DNA of 64,000 bases from assembly GCA_033439795.1 (NCBI GenBank), contig JAUTDP010000005.1:3129001-3193000 (forward strand), given 5' to 3'. Both the position numbers and the translations under genes were made by a program. Within the stretch, counting starts at the first letter, position 1. Each line of letters opens with the position of its first letter. Below are positions 34,501-44,968 of this stretch, piece by piece. Below the pieces are notes generated by a model. The model searched no databases. It had not been told where the DNA came from and was given only the letters and a program-made list of their open reading frames with translations. Origin of the DNA: Sordaria brevicollis (Eukaryota > Ascomycota > Sordariomycetes > Sordariales > Sordariaceae).

Positions 34501-34900
34501 TTAAAATATTTAATAATCGCGTCGCGAAGTATAATAAATATTATTATTAGTAAATAGCAGAATAAATACGGAAATTAACTATACATTACGCGCTAATAAG
34601 GTACTTAAATAATCGAGAACGGTCTTTTCAATAAGAAAATCGCGCTTCTATTAAAATAAAACGGATATTATTAATAAATATATTAATTTTATTAAATTAT
34701 AAAAAAAATATAATAATTTTGGGTAAAATCCGTAATAAATTATATAATAAAATTTATAAAAAACTAATATATTTATAACGCAATATTTCCGCATTTTAAA
34801 TTACCGAATTTTTGACCGTTAAACAGTTTGTACGCTAATCTGGGTTATAGACCGCGGTTATATTAATAACGGCGTTTTATATCCTATAAGGGAAATAAAA
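28600..34900 (-). pseudogene. Copia gag-pol remnant
   Basis: Reading minus strand through the stops, reverse transcriptase is clear at about 30200-29950 (LYGLKQSP, YVDD). RNase H should follow (29900-29000). Integrase, protease and Gag should lie in 30800-34900, but are too mutated to call individually. Stops are too dense for any expression. Confidence 0.7.
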
Positions 34901-35032
34901 ACCTTTTGAATATAGATTATATCGAAATAATAGAAAGATAAAAGAAATAAAGAAAATTAAGGGAGGAAAGGGAAGGAGGGGGTAGGCAAGGATCTTTTAA
35001 TTTAGTTAAATCGAATATAACGCGTAAACGTT

Positions 35033-35047
35033 ATTGGGTTTATAACC
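35033..35047 (-). promoter_or_regulatory. Primer-binding site, half-tRNA(iMet) type
   Basis: On the minus strand GGTTATAAACCCAAT begins directly after the 5' LTR. Restoring two G-to-A changes gives GGTTATGAGCCCA, complementary to the anticodon stem-loop of initiator tRNA-Met, the internal priming used by copia-type elements. Confidence 0.65.
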
Positions 35048-35221
35048 TATTGAACTATATAGATGAGTATTACGTAAGGGAGGCGAGAATGTGGTAGTGA
35101 AATTTAATTAATTGAAGAGAGAGAGAGTAAGAGAGGAGGGAAACGAAATTTAGCTATATATATAAGGGAAACTATGTGTGGATCGTATCCACTATACTAA
35201 GACATATGAATGGCTTTAACA
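35048..35221 (-). repeat. 5' LTR of the copia element
   Basis: 174-bp partner of 28205-28378; on the minus strand it begins TGTTAAAGCC. Confidence 0.9.
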
Positions 35222-35226
35222 GTATT
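35222..35226. repeat. TSD of the copia element (GTATT), right copy
   Basis: Identical to 28200-28204. Confidence 0.88.
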
Positions 35227-36140
35227 AACTTCTTTGTGCGAGACCCACATCGCCTCGTGCCCTCGTGGCACCGCTTTAATGTTTTATCGGCGAAGGCGAG
35301 ATGGTCGAGGATGATGAGGCGTAAGATCCAGACTTTCCTGGACTTGGCCTGGCGTCTTGCAATTCAACCATGGTGGCTTGTATGGAATGGATGGTGATGA
35401 TCGTGGATTCCTTGAGCTCCTCAAATCGTTAGACGTCCCCAAGGGATAGTTGGCTCTCAACCAACCTACGGGGTCGTGGTGAGTGAAAGTACGCTAACTG
35501 GCCATCGCTAGTTGTTTCGAGCTTGAAGTTGTCAGAAGCTTGATACAGGCACGCCAAACGGGAAGAACGTCTACATTGCAAGAAGAAATGAATGTGTAGA
35601 ATGTTCTTCATGAAGATCACGTATCGTGCCGTTCAAGAATTTTGCTTCAATTTCCCATTTGAGTGTTCGTATATAATACTGCTTGCTGTGAGCCTGTGAC
35701 GAGCTCCTCCTCCCGTGGTACCGCCGTGTCCGTCTTTCTCGTCGATTGCTCCCTATTCGTTCTTGTCCTCCATATCCCTTTCCAGCCTTCTTTTCTGGTA
35801 TATCCTCCTCAGGCTACCGGTCCTTGATCTTCTTGTTTCCCATGCTTCAACCAAAGGCCCGCGGTATCATGCTTCCAGTCTGAGATCTGTATCACTCCAT
35901 CCGTACCCCGCGCAAAATCAACCTGACAGTTTGAGTTCGGTCACGAACCCCTCCGCCTTCGTCATTCGTGATTATAGTCGAACTGATAAGGTTTGCCGTC
36001 AGCGACGATACTGCATCGATCGTTGTCCATGTTGTCTTTTCGCTTTCCCTTCGATCGCGCACGCCCCTCGGTGACCTTTCTCGACATGCTTCAATTTTCC
36101 GTTCTTCAAGATCCGTATCGTCTTGCGTCTGGCGGCGACC
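35227..36140. other. Intergenic region, no gene recognised
   Basis: GC-balanced; short plus-strand frames at 35715-36074 are pyrimidine-rich and without domain content. It includes the 3' flank of the minus-strand gene at 36141. Confidence 0.4.
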
Positions 36141-36491
36141 TCATTTCAGTGGATTCTGTGCCTACAACAACAGTTAGAACCCCAACCTCCTTCCTTTACC
36201 CCAAGACCCTTCAAAAATGCAACTCACCATCCGCTCCCGCGCCAACCTCCACGTCTCCCGCGCTCTCTCCTGCGCCCTCAGAATCTCACAACAGCGGGGG
36301 CAGTGACCAAACTCGATGATGATTTGGTCCTCCCTGCTGTTGGGGCAGACGGCAGCAGGCTCGCTGCTCTTTGGCGGGGCCTTGTAGTTGAAAAGCGACC
36401 CGAGCTTCTTCTGGTTGCCTGCCTTGCAGAGCCACTCTTTGGTGACCTCGTGGCGGCAGATGGTGTAGGTTTTTGTGATTTTGAAGCACAT
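36141..36491 (-). CDS. MC-CGH family putative zinc-binding protein, short (94 aa, two exons)
   Basis: Family N-terminus: Cys2, Tyr9, Cys12-Arg13-His14 (Arg replaces Gly), Cys22, then Cys49 and Cys64-x2-Cys67-Cys68. The start at 36491 is chosen by this motif; the frame stays open another 33 codons upstream in what is probably leader. Exon 1 is 36491-36228. A canonical 66-nt intron (GTGAGT ... TTCTAACTG ... TTGTAG, 36227-36162) leads to a 21-nt exon encoding AQNPLK and TGA (36141). Without splicing the frame would end at 36174. The helical ERARETWRLARERM tail follows the last Cys. Function is unknown. It lacks the long disordered tail of its relatives. Confidence 0.6.
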
Positions 36492-38199
36492 TTTGTAGGT
36501 AGGTGAGGTAGGTGAGGTGATGTAGGTTGGAAAGGTTTGTGTGTTGGAAGGTTTGATGTTGTTGTTGTTCTTCGAGAAGGAAAAGATCAAGTCAGGTTGT
36601 AGGAGAGGGAGAGAGAGCAGAGTAGTGCCCCGCCGTTATACTCCTACCCGCGTGAATGGCTCGACCATCACCGGTTCAAGTGAATGGTGTTGACGCTCGG
36701 TCCATAATAGCAAACGCCATTTGGAACCGCTGACTGGTCCTTTTCCCGGCCGTCCCTGCCGTTAGGGTCATGCTGGTGGTGAGTCTTCAGCGTCGTCGTA
36801 GGTAGTTTCGGATGACAGACTGGCGGGTCGTCCAGACGTTGAGGCAGACCAGACGCTTTCCAAGCGCTACATCATGGAAGGTATCGCAAACGGCGAGCTG
36901 GTGTTCTTATTGTGATGGGCTTGGCTATGGGAAGATCAGTCACAGCTCTGGCCGAATTCTGGGTTGTAGAGCACATGACACCCACGACGAGGAGGAAAGT
37001 ACCTAGCTCTGGAGAACTTTGGATAGAATGGATGGTAAGTTCGATATTTATAAGTACCTAGTGACTTTCACGTCTCTCATGCCTCATGGACTTCGTTCAT
37101 GAATTACGTCCTCCTACCTCTTGTCTTGATAGCTACCGCATCTCCCAACCCCCTCACTGCGTCCACTCCCATCTTTGCCCCATGAAGGCTTTCATATTGG
37201 AAGCGGAAACCCTGGAAATCATGAGCGTTTTGGTTCATCGGCCTGGGGAGTGCTCGCAAGGCGCGGCGAACCCCCTTCATAGGTAGGCGCTGGGTCTGAA
37301 CATGACGACGCCCTGAAGAGTTGACAAGTCGATGTTTCGGTGAGTCAGGAATGGCCCGAATAGTCACAGATAGGATAAGTCAATAGGAATGACAGTATTC
37401 ATCCAAGGCATGGGAAGAAAGGTGATGTGACGAAACAAATTTGCGCAAGAACAATCCTTGGTGTTGTCAGGTTACAACGGCCATCTTCGCTCCTCTGCAC
37501 GGGAAAGGTGGCAGGTGGTGAATCCCAGAAGGGGTAGGTGCAATGGAATGAGATGAGGTGTTATTGTCTTTGGCAGGGGTTTCAGCGTAGAGCTGTTAGT
37601 GAAGTAACAGGCTCCTCAACGCGAGCCCGCGGGTGGATCCAAAGGGTCCGTCACATTCGAGCATGCTGACTGCACTGCATCATTTGGACATCATCGTCAC
37701 TGATTTTGCAAAACATCACAATCTTCACGAGGAACGAGACGCTTTTCCCACCAACTTTATTATCTACGAACTCTCGATCCTTCTTCCCAGAAGCACCAGG
37801 GGCAACTAGCTGTGGCTGCTTCGGACTACCGCCGGCTTTCCCATCCAGTCATCATCAACGGCATTACAAGCATACACTTCATCTTCTCTTCTACAGCATC
37901 CGACAACCTTCCGTAGCCTAACCGCTCCTTGTGTCCTCCCATTTTTCTTGCAAAGCGCTGACACTTCCTGAACCCGACAGATACAGCATGATCCCATTCC
38001 AGTTCCCGATCGCGCGACCGAGTTCCCGACCACACCGTCCGAACGAAACCTCCATGTCCTCCGAACCATGATCCCCTTGACCTTGTACGACAGTTCCATA
38101 CCTTCGACCTTTCGATTTCCGAGTCTTGAGCCCGTCCGTTCAACTACATGCTCGTCCGTCCGTCCATTCGACTACATGTCCTTCCGTCCCTCCGATCAT
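36492..38199. other. 1.7-kb intergenic region, no gene recognised
   Basis: GC-balanced. It contains the leader of the 36491 gene, a small imperfect tandem (CCGTCC...CGACTACATG, about 38125-38180), and the 3' flank of the next gene. Confidence 0.4.
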
Positions 38200-40191
38200 C
38201 TACTTCCGTCCACGCTCCCCACCATCCACAAGCGCCACCGTACTCGATCGATCGACTTCAGTCAAGCCAGACCACTTGCAGTTATCACAGACGCAGCCCC
38301 TTATGCAGGAGCCCGAATTCCCAGGGGTGCAGAGCTTCATCAGGTCCTCGAATAACTGTGTCTGGAGGGAGGGGGTGGATGTGTTATTGGCTTGCATAGG
38401 ACCGTTGTTGGCTCGAAGACCGGGTGCGATCCTGGCGATGTTCTTGTGCTTCGGGCGAGGAGTGGAGGCTAGAGCGTTGTTCTTGTTGGCGATGCTGAGA
38501 GGGCCTTTCCCTGGCTGGCTGGACGAGGAGTTGGAAGAGCCGCTGATGGACGAAGCAGTGTCTTGGAACCCCGACTTTGAATGGAAGCGGGAAGAGGTAT
38601 CACCGACAACCGCGCGATGGGAAATCCAACCGCCTTTCTGCGTCTCCGTAACGTGGTAGAGAGCACCTGAAGGGACCGGCGTGATGTGGGCGACTCGCTC
38701 GCAACGGACAGAACAGGCATGAGCGTGCATGGGGTGGACCTTGGAAAGGCGTCTTCGCGGTCTCGCGGGGGTTTTGGCGGTGACATTGGCGGAATCAGTG
38801 GCCTTATACCCCGGCAATTCCTGCACTCTGATGCTCTTGGACGGGACAGGTGGGATACATTCGGGCTTGCCGTCTTCTTTACCGTTGTCGGTGGCGTTCG
38901 CACTGCTACTGCCGCTGCTACTGCTGCTTGCGATCCTGTTCCAGAAACTTTTGGCCGCGTTGAAGGATGGGTTCAATGTCGAGGCTGGGTTCGGAATCTT
39001 GGAAACCGAGAGCCTATGCTTGATTGAGCCGGTAGACTCTCGCAGGGCTTGCTTGCTGATCTTAGGCAGGGCCGGCACAGGGTTGGGCTTGGAAACCGAG
39101 AGCCTATGCTTGGTTGAGCCGGTAGACTCTCGCAGGGTTGGCTTGTTACTGCCCTCGGGTGCAGATAGAGCGGGATTGGGCTTTTGGAGACGTCGACGAA
39201 CGGTGCCATCACGTCTGAGGCTGTCTCTCAAGTTGGAGATGGTTAACGGCTTCGAGGCGGATGGATTCTTCTGGACAGGCGGTTGAACATCTTGCTGATC
39301 GTGGAGGTAGTGGCTTTTTGGGCTGACAGTGATGACCTCGGGCTTGTCGTCGAAGGAGAACAACCTTGGTTGGCGATCTTTGGAGACGTTAGTCTGGTTT
39401 GTGGTGTCCTGCAATGGGAGACGTCTTGCCTGAACCTCCGGGGCATGAGCTGGAGAGGTGATGGTATCAATGGCTCGGCGTGCAGGGGCCTTGGAGGGTG
39501 AAAGTCGCAACGGCGGTGGGACAAGGGGACTCATCGGGCGTTCAACAGTCTGATTAGTTGTATCTCCAGCGTTCCAGGAGACCTTGACGATGGCGGTTGG
39601 AGTTGCACGACGGTGGGAAGCTGACGGGGTCCAGGCTTCGGGCTCCGAATCGGTGGTGGTGCGCTTGGCTCGCGGGATGCTTGATGCCCTTTGTCGACGC
39701 AGAGGACGAGAAAAGTTTCTCATTGGGATCTCATCCGCCTCTTCCTTCGTCACATAGGAGTCCCTCTTGTTTCCCTCAAAGTCAGTCGTCTGCGATGCTG
39801 GTAGTTCTAGATCGTCGGCCCAATGTACCTTCTTTGATTTCCTACTCTTTCGTGGCTCGTAAACTTGAGGGTGGGGTGTTACCGCCCGAGTACGTGGAGG
39901 CGGAGATGATCTCGACCTGCCTCTCGGGACTTCGACATTATCGGCGCCCGAAGGGCGGTAGTGGCCGTTATAGTACGGGGTCGGACGTCTTTGTCCAAGC
40001 CCGTGGTCTCCCTCCTCCGTCGTGGTATCTCTCTTGCGCGCGGTGTTCGGCCGGTGTACGGGTCTACCTTCTCTACGCGCGGTACGAAGCTCTTCGAAGC
40101 GATCGGGAATCTCGTTTGAGTCCTTGGGCGGGGGGCGGGGTGGAGTTCCCTCCTTGCGCGCGGTGCGCAGTTCTTCGAAGCGATAAGGCAT
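38200..40191 (-). CDS. Disordered protein A, paralog of 41406-43550 (663 aa)
   Basis: Function unknown. Start at ATG 40191, the first codon after a clear intron (40192-40254). An upstream exon could add 17 residues (MHHFVSS...), but the paralog has no ATG there. The protein is nearly all disordered. It opens with two copies of RFEELRTAR (4-12 and 31-39). Blocks shared with the paralog: RRPTPY...HYR; KKVHWADDL (from residue 120, an RVxF-like docking motif); FSFDDKPEV; F-x2-AK-x-FW; and C-terminal C-x-C-x2-C-x-W (CVCDNCKW). A 90-bp internal tandem repeat (about 38990-39140) encodes two LRESTGSxKHRLSVSK units. The N-terminal Cys/His motif of the MC-CGH genes is absent. Confidence 0.65.
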   Translation of the reverse strand: MPYRFEELRTARKEGTPPRPPPKDSNEIPDRFEELRTARREGRPVHRPNTARKRDTTTEEGDHGLGQRRPTPYYNGHYRPSGADNVEVPRGRSRSSPPPRTRAVTPHPQVYEPRKSRKSKKVHWADDLELPASQTTDFEGNKRDSYVTKEEADEIPMRNFSRPLRRQRASSIPRAKRTTTDSEPEAWTPSASHRRATPTAIVKVSWNAGDTTNQTVERPMSPLVPPPLRLSPSKAPARRAIDTITSPAHAPEVQARRLPLQDTTNQTNVSKDRQPRLFSFDDKPEVITVSPKSHYLHDQQDVQPPVQKNPSASKPLTISNLRDSLRRDGTVRRRLQKPNPALSAPEGSNKPTLRESTGSTKHRLSVSKPNPVPALPKISKQALRESTGSIKHRLSVSKIPNPASTLNPSFNAAKSFWNRIASSSSSGSSSANATDNGKEDGKPECIPPVPSKSIRVQELPGYKATDSANVTAKTPARPRRRLSKVHPMHAHACSVRCERVAHITPVPSGALYHVTETQKGGWISHRAVVGDTSSRFHSKSGFQDTASSISGSSNSSSSQPGKGPLSIANKNNALASTPRPKHKNIARIAPGLRANNGPMQANNTSTPSLQTQLFEDLMKLCTPGNSGSCIRGCVCDNCKWSGLTEVDRSSTVALVDGGERGRK

Positions 40192-40254
40192 CTGGCAAGG
40201 AAGCATTAGTATTACAACTCTATTGTGTATTGTTGATGATGTGGAATAACTTAC
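40192..40254 (-). other. Leader or start-proximal intron of protein A gene
   Basis: 63 nt: GTAAGT, branch TACTAAT, CAG end, on the minus strand. The paralog has an equivalent intron at 43563-43618. Confidence 0.8.
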
Positions 40255-40570
40255 CTTGTCGTACTGCAATATGGTGCGATGTTGCGATGAGACAAAGTGG
40301 TGCATGAGATCACTTGGTCGCGGTGCGATGGAGATGCAAGAGGAAAAGTTTCGGCAGCTCGGGGGCCGAAGAAATTCTCGGGATATACTCCATGGCTGAG
40401 GTTGACTGTCGCCGACATTGTCGGCGGTCGCTTTCCTCGGAGGGCTGTTGTCGCTATGGTGATGAGTGCTGAAGTTGGCTGAACAGTTTGGATGATGGTG
40501 AACACCTGCGACGATGGTGAACACCTGCGACGATGGTGAACAGCCACCACATCTTGGAACACCCCGTACA
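40255..40570 (-). promoter_or_regulatory. Leader of gene A, conserved in the paralog, with 19-bp tandem repeat
   Basis: It aligns with about 43619-43900 over about 200 bp, including ATTCTCGGGATATACTCCATGG against ATTCTTGGGATATACCCCATGG. Translated on the minus strand, both give HGVYP-x-N-x2-GPRA. At 40494-40542 a 19-bp unit GATGGTGAACACCTGCGAC repeats about 2.6 times. It may be untranslated leader with a short upstream frame. Confidence 0.5.
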
Positions 40571-41405
40571 ATTCGGGATACTACGCGCTGTTCAGCTCTC
40601 TACAGGTCAAGAAGTTAGTCTTGAGTACATGTAATGGAACAACTTCTGAAGAGTTGTTGGAGTTAGACACCATGTGAAGATAGCTGGGCTCAGATGGAAA
40701 ACAAGTAGACGAGTTGATGACAAGGAGGTTGCTTCCTCCCAGGACATTCAGGACATTCGGTAAGAAGACAGGCTGTACATCCTGTAAAATAATTACAAGT
40801 ATAATCTAATAAGGCCAGCCAGGCAGTATGGCGGCTCAAGGTCACTTGTTTTTATTCTCGTCTACACATTCGCGGGAGATAAATGGCGGATGTAGTGTGG
40901 CCCTGATGTTCGTGGAAGATCGGAGACTAAGATATGGCTCCATCGCTTATAGTGCATATTTCGCTCCCAAGTTGTTAGTGTGTTAATAAACATCGAAGCG
41001 AAAGTGGGCCTCCTGGGACGGAGACCGGTATCATCACTGGCATCACTGCGGACATCACATCAAAATCGCGAAGTAGAATGGAACAAGATTATAGGTGCAT
41101 GGCATTATCATTAACAAGTTGAAGCTATCGTGACTCATGAACCTCGATCTCTCTTGTTTTTCTCTGGGGCATGTCCTCTATCTGAACCGGTGCACACTGT
41201 CCCTGCACTTCTCCCCTACCTGCCGGCACGCATGCTCCACATCCATCCCATCTCTCCTTCCCAACCAGCTCTCAGCTTCCTACACAGTACAACACATTTT
41301 CCGTCTCCGTCTCCGAGTCCATTCCTTATTCGCTCCTTCTCCTTGCATTCCCCACTAATCTTCCATACCGCCTTCTCTCCATTTCCTTTCCTCTCGTACC
41401 AATCC
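40571..41405. other. Intergenic region between the two paralogs
   Basis: Promoter of gene A and 3' flank of gene B. Plus-strand frames at 41130-41420 are pyrimidine-rich shadows. Confidence 0.4.
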
Positions 41406-43550
41406 TTAGTCCCGACCTAGGTAGTTCTTCTTCGCCCTGCAGCCGCTTTCTCCAACCCTCGCAACCGTGCTTGTCACAGCATCATCCCGCAAATCACCCC
41501 AGATACAATCCTCGCAATCACAAAACTTCTTTCCCAGAGACAAAGAGGAAGTGTCAGAACGACAAAAGTTCATGATCTCATTCCAAAGCTCCGAGTCGAC
41601 CGAAGGGGTGTACTCAGTCTTCAAGCTGCTCACAAGACTTCCGGCCGCGCTGGCGTTGGTTTCGCTCGTGCTGGTGCTGGTGCTGGTACTGGTGCTGGTG
41701 CTGGTACTGGTACTGGTGCCGCTCAGGTGGCTAAGAGCCGTGTGGTAACTCGAGGAACTGGAAGCAGTGCTGACGTCGGAGGAAGTTGGCTTAGCCTGCT
41801 CTTGGGGCTCGAAAACGGAGGCGTTGACGACTGTTTCGACCTCACGAACGGTCATGTTGCTCTTCCTAGCGGCGGGACGATAGGGCAACCCCGATGAGCT
41901 CTGAGGGAGGGGCAACCGCGAAGTGTTAGTGACGACACTCGCCGAGACTGAGCTGCGGACGACGCCGCCCTTCCGTTTAGCGTAGTTGGGGTTCACAGAA
42001 TAACGCGATAGCTTCGATTCCATTGAGACTTTGGGCAATTCCCTGTTGCTGCTACTCTTGGGCAAGGGGGCAATGGGTATGGCAACTGGGCTCGATCCGG
42101 AAACTATAGAGGCACAACTGCTCGAGTCACTCATCTGGCTCCAAAAGTTCTTGGCCGACTGGAAGGACGGCGAGGAAGTTGAGGAGGGGAGCTGCTTGGG
42201 AGAACAACTTTGCATCGCAGACTTTACAGGCGTGGAGGCCTTCACAGCAGTGGTGGTAGACTTGGAGGACTCTACAAAGGTAGGCTTGGAAGACTCTACA
42301 GTCACGAGCTTGGAAGAGCATGGGACAGACTTGGAGACAATAGGTGTCTTGGAAGCATCACGGTCTTTGGCATTGGGAACAGCACTGGCGGCCTTCTCGG
42401 CCCAAAACGTCTTTACATTGGAGAAGGTCTGGGTAGATGAAGACTTGGGCACAGATGAAACGGCGAGTTTGGTCTCAGTGAACTCGGAAAGAAGAACAGG
42501 AGGGCGGGTCTCTACTGTGGACGGAGCAACAAAGGGGGGTGTCTCGGTTTTGTTACAGGCTTCCTCGACAGCGGATTCGTTCTCGACTGTAGCCGCCTTT
42601 GGGCGTATGGTACGGTTCCGCTTGGGTTTGACAGAGAGGAACGAAGTCGGTTGAGACTTGACCACGTTGTCGTCGATCGTACTTGAGCGACGGCTCTGAG
42701 GAAGAGGTTTGGGCGGGAGGGCAAGGACTTCGGGCTTATCATCGAATGAGAAGTCGCGAGCGGATGCCGTCGCCACAGGCGCTGACGCCGACAAGGAACT
42801 CTTTCTGGTGCGGCTCCGGTGGAGGTTGTCTTGAGGTTTCTTCGGAGTAGTGCGCAAGGTCGCGGGGATATCTTGCGGGATCGATGCGGTGAGGGGTCGT
42901 TCTGGCAAACCGGAAGGGATAGCGATAGGCTTCGATATCTTTCTCTCGGTCGACCATTTCGGAAGCGGGACGGAGGAGCGCCTATCGCGGCGCAAAGTGC
43001 ATGGTTGAACCTCCTTTGAAGTCGGCTCCTCCTTGCTCTTCTCGTTAGCCGGCTTTCTTTCGGAACAATCCTCCTCTTGCTCTTTCACGTCCTTGCCCTG
43101 CGTCACCGCTCTCTTCTTCAAGATCGACTTTGTCTTCCTTGGCTTGGTTCCTGGCTCACTCTTGCGCACTGGGGAGTCCTGCCTCAACTTCTCAGCCCAC
43201 GCAACGCTCTTCTTCCCATCCTTACGGCGTGGTTTGCGAGCACGAGGGTGTGGAGTCGACTCCCGGGTCCGAGTGGGCGTCCTGGCCAACGATAGGGATC
43301 GACCTCGGCGGGAGTCGTCAGGGGCAAAGTCGTCTCCGGGAGCATCGTCGTTGTCAAGGCCAGAGCCTCCCTCATGTCGATAGTGCTCGATCGCATACGG
43401 GGTCGGACGGCGGACTTTGGACTGGTTAGCTCGGGGCTGTTTCGCTCTCTTGTGCTTGGTCTTCTGATCATCGACGCGGTGGAGTTCGAGATCCGAGCCG
43501 CCATCGACGACAGCGATCGTGCTCAAGTGAGCATTAGGGTGTTGGTACAT
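41406..43550 (-). CDS. Disordered protein B, paralog of 38200-40191 (714 aa)
   Basis: Function unknown. Start ATG 43550 lies just after a leader intron (43563-43618); the upstream exon has no in-frame ATG. Shared blocks with protein A, in order: RRPTPY...HYR, a TPHP-rich basic stretch, KSVAW (114-118, RVxF-like), FSFDDKPEV, and two copies of F-x2-[AV]K-x-FW. Near the C-terminus come a 15-residue Ser-Thr dipeptide run (about 41663-41715) and FCDCEDCIWGDL, matching CVCDNCKWSGL of A. These islands in otherwise diverged sequence suggest short binding motifs are under selection. The paralogs are adjacent, on the same strand, with similar leaders, so they are an old tandem duplication. Confidence 0.65.
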   Translation of the reverse strand: MYQHPNAHLSTIAVVDGGSDLELHRVDDQKTKHKRAKQPRANQSKVRRPTPYAIEHYRHEGGSGLDNDDAPGDDFAPDDSRRGRSLSLARTPTRTRESTPHPRARKPRRKDGKKSVAWAEKLRQDSPVRKSEPGTKPRKTKSILKKRAVTQGKDVKEQEEDCSERKPANEKSKEEPTSKEVQPCTLRRDRRSSVPLPKWSTERKISKPIAIPSGLPERPLTASIPQDIPATLRTTPKKPQDNLHRSRTRKSSLSASAPVATASARDFSFDDKPEVLALPPKPLPQSRRSSTIDDNVVKSQPTSFLSVKPKRNRTIRPKAATVENESAVEEACNKTETPPFVAPSTVETRPPVLLSEFTETKLAVSSVPKSSSTQTFSNVKTFWAEKAASAVPNAKDRDASKTPIVSKSVPCSSKLVTVESSKPTFVESSKSTTTAVKASTPVKSAMQSCSPKQLPSSTSSPSFQSAKNFWSQMSDSSSCASIVSGSSPVAIPIAPLPKSSSNRELPKVSMESKLSRYSVNPNYAKRKGGVVRSSVSASVVTNTSRLPLPQSSSGLPYRPAARKSNMTVREVETVVNASVFEPQEQAKPTSSDVSTASSSSSYHTALSHLSGTSTSTSTSTSTSTSTSTSETNASAAGSLVSSLKTEYTPSVDSELWNEIMNFCRSDTSSLSLGKKFCDCEDCIWGDLRDDAVTSTVARVGESGCRAKKNYLGRD

Positions 43551-43562
43551 CCTGACTGAGGT

Positions 43563-43618
43563 CTATCAAGCGAATTTAGCATAGTATTTGGGGCGGAATG
43601 GTGGCATTGATCACTTAC
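43563..43618 (-). other. Leader intron of protein B gene
   Basis: 56 nt, GTAAGT ... TGCTAAAT ... GATAG on the minus strand. Confidence 0.75.
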
Positions 43619-43920
43619 CTCTATGTACGGTGGGCTTGTGGGTTGTGGTGCAGCAGTTCGACTTTTGGAAAATCACTTCGGCGATGATGATGCAAGAAGA
43701 AATCCCCCCTCTGCCCTGGGGCCGACGAGATTCTTGGGATATACCCCATGGTTTAAGCTGTCACCATCATTTCGTGGTCGCTTTACCTGAACAACGTCGT
43801 CGCCATGACGACTGGTGCTGATTTTGGTCCGGTAACCCGTGAGCAGCATTGCTGTTCGTGAACGGCTCATGACCAGGAAAACACCTCGTGAACAAGGGTC
43901 TGGCTTGTGAACAGGCATTG
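43619..43920 (-). promoter_or_regulatory. Leader of gene B, similar to that of gene A
   Basis: Counterpart of 40255-40570. It contains scattered GTGAAC repeats (about 43857-43915) in the position where gene A has a 19-bp GATGGTGAACAC repeat. Confidence 0.45.
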
Positions 43921-44968
43921 GCCTAATGAACAGATATATGTCTATGAGCCTTCAAGGCAGTAAGTAAGTTAGTATTCGGCACGTAGTCATAAGATAGTCG
44001 ATCACGAGAATGGTATAACCAAAGAGCTGTTGAGAAGCTCTTCGAGACGCTAAATGAGAAAACGCTCCACATACATGCTCGACAAAACGGTCCCATTTCG
44101 CCCTCAATCCCAAAAAAAGGAGAAGCGGATTACTTAAACAAAAGGTGATTGAAAATCGAAATTGTTCTCGAAGAAATGGACTCAAGCTCGAACTGGACGG
44201 CAATATGAAGTGGCTGCTGGTGGTCGCGGAGGCATGCGTCCCTGTAGTAACTGGTAAGGTGCTTCATGCTGGAATGGAACAAAAGGGTTGTTGAGAGCTC
44301 CTTCCATGAATACCCTCGTGTGTTGAACGTACCTCTGCTTTAGAAACCAGTGCAAGGCGGCAGCCATGACTGGTGTTGGTATGGTGTTGGAATTGCAAAT
44401 AACAAAGGTAAGTGCAACGGAGACACAAGTCGAGGTTGTCCCTTCTCCATGGGTGGAACTGACATTTGGCGCCTGCAGAATGAGATGGCACGCTATCTGT
44501 ACCACTACCAAATACCATGCAGCGATGATAGTGCACTAATACATCCAATCCTTGGGCGTCCGCGAACGCTCTTGCGCTGCGTGGCTTATCGCACTTTCCC
44601 CCTTCGACCATGCACTTTGAATCGTATTCATTTTGTCATTGCCAATTCCGACTTCGAGTGAATGAAACCCGATTTCGTTTTCACAAGTACACAGGCATGA
44701 TTTTGAGGATATCAATCAATTTGCTTGCAATTGTTCGCACTACGGCGCATCGTCCATCGTCCCCCTCTGTACTGCTCCAGCGTTCATCCGGTCCTGTCTT
44801 CCTTCCATACCGATCTACCAATCTGGATTCCTTGTCACTCTCCCCCAAAACCATCCCTTTCACGCATACCAAGCTAACCTTTTCCACTTTGCCAGATTTA
44901 CACCTCCCGTCGAAATCCTCCTACGGATCGCACCTCTATTCGCTCGTCATAGCCCAGCAGCAGTCCGA
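43921..44968. other. Intergenic region, no gene recognised
   Basis: GC-balanced, with only short frames. It includes the promoter of gene B and the 3' end of the next minus-strand gene. Confidence 0.4.

Larger units (their letters stand above)
28205..35221 (-). mobile_element. Ty1/copia LTR retrotransposon, RIP-inactivated
   Basis: 7,017 bp with 174-bp LTRs (28205-28378 and 35048-35221) and a 5-bp duplication GTATT. The coding strand is minus: reverse transcriptase residues LYGLKQSP (about 30115-30165) and YVDDLFIIGP (about 29985-30013) are typical of Ty1/copia. In minus orientation the right LTR is the 5' LTR; a primer site follows it and a purine tract precedes the left LTR. Almost every frame is broken by TAA/TAG and the sequence is strongly TpA rich. 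Confidence 0.9.
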
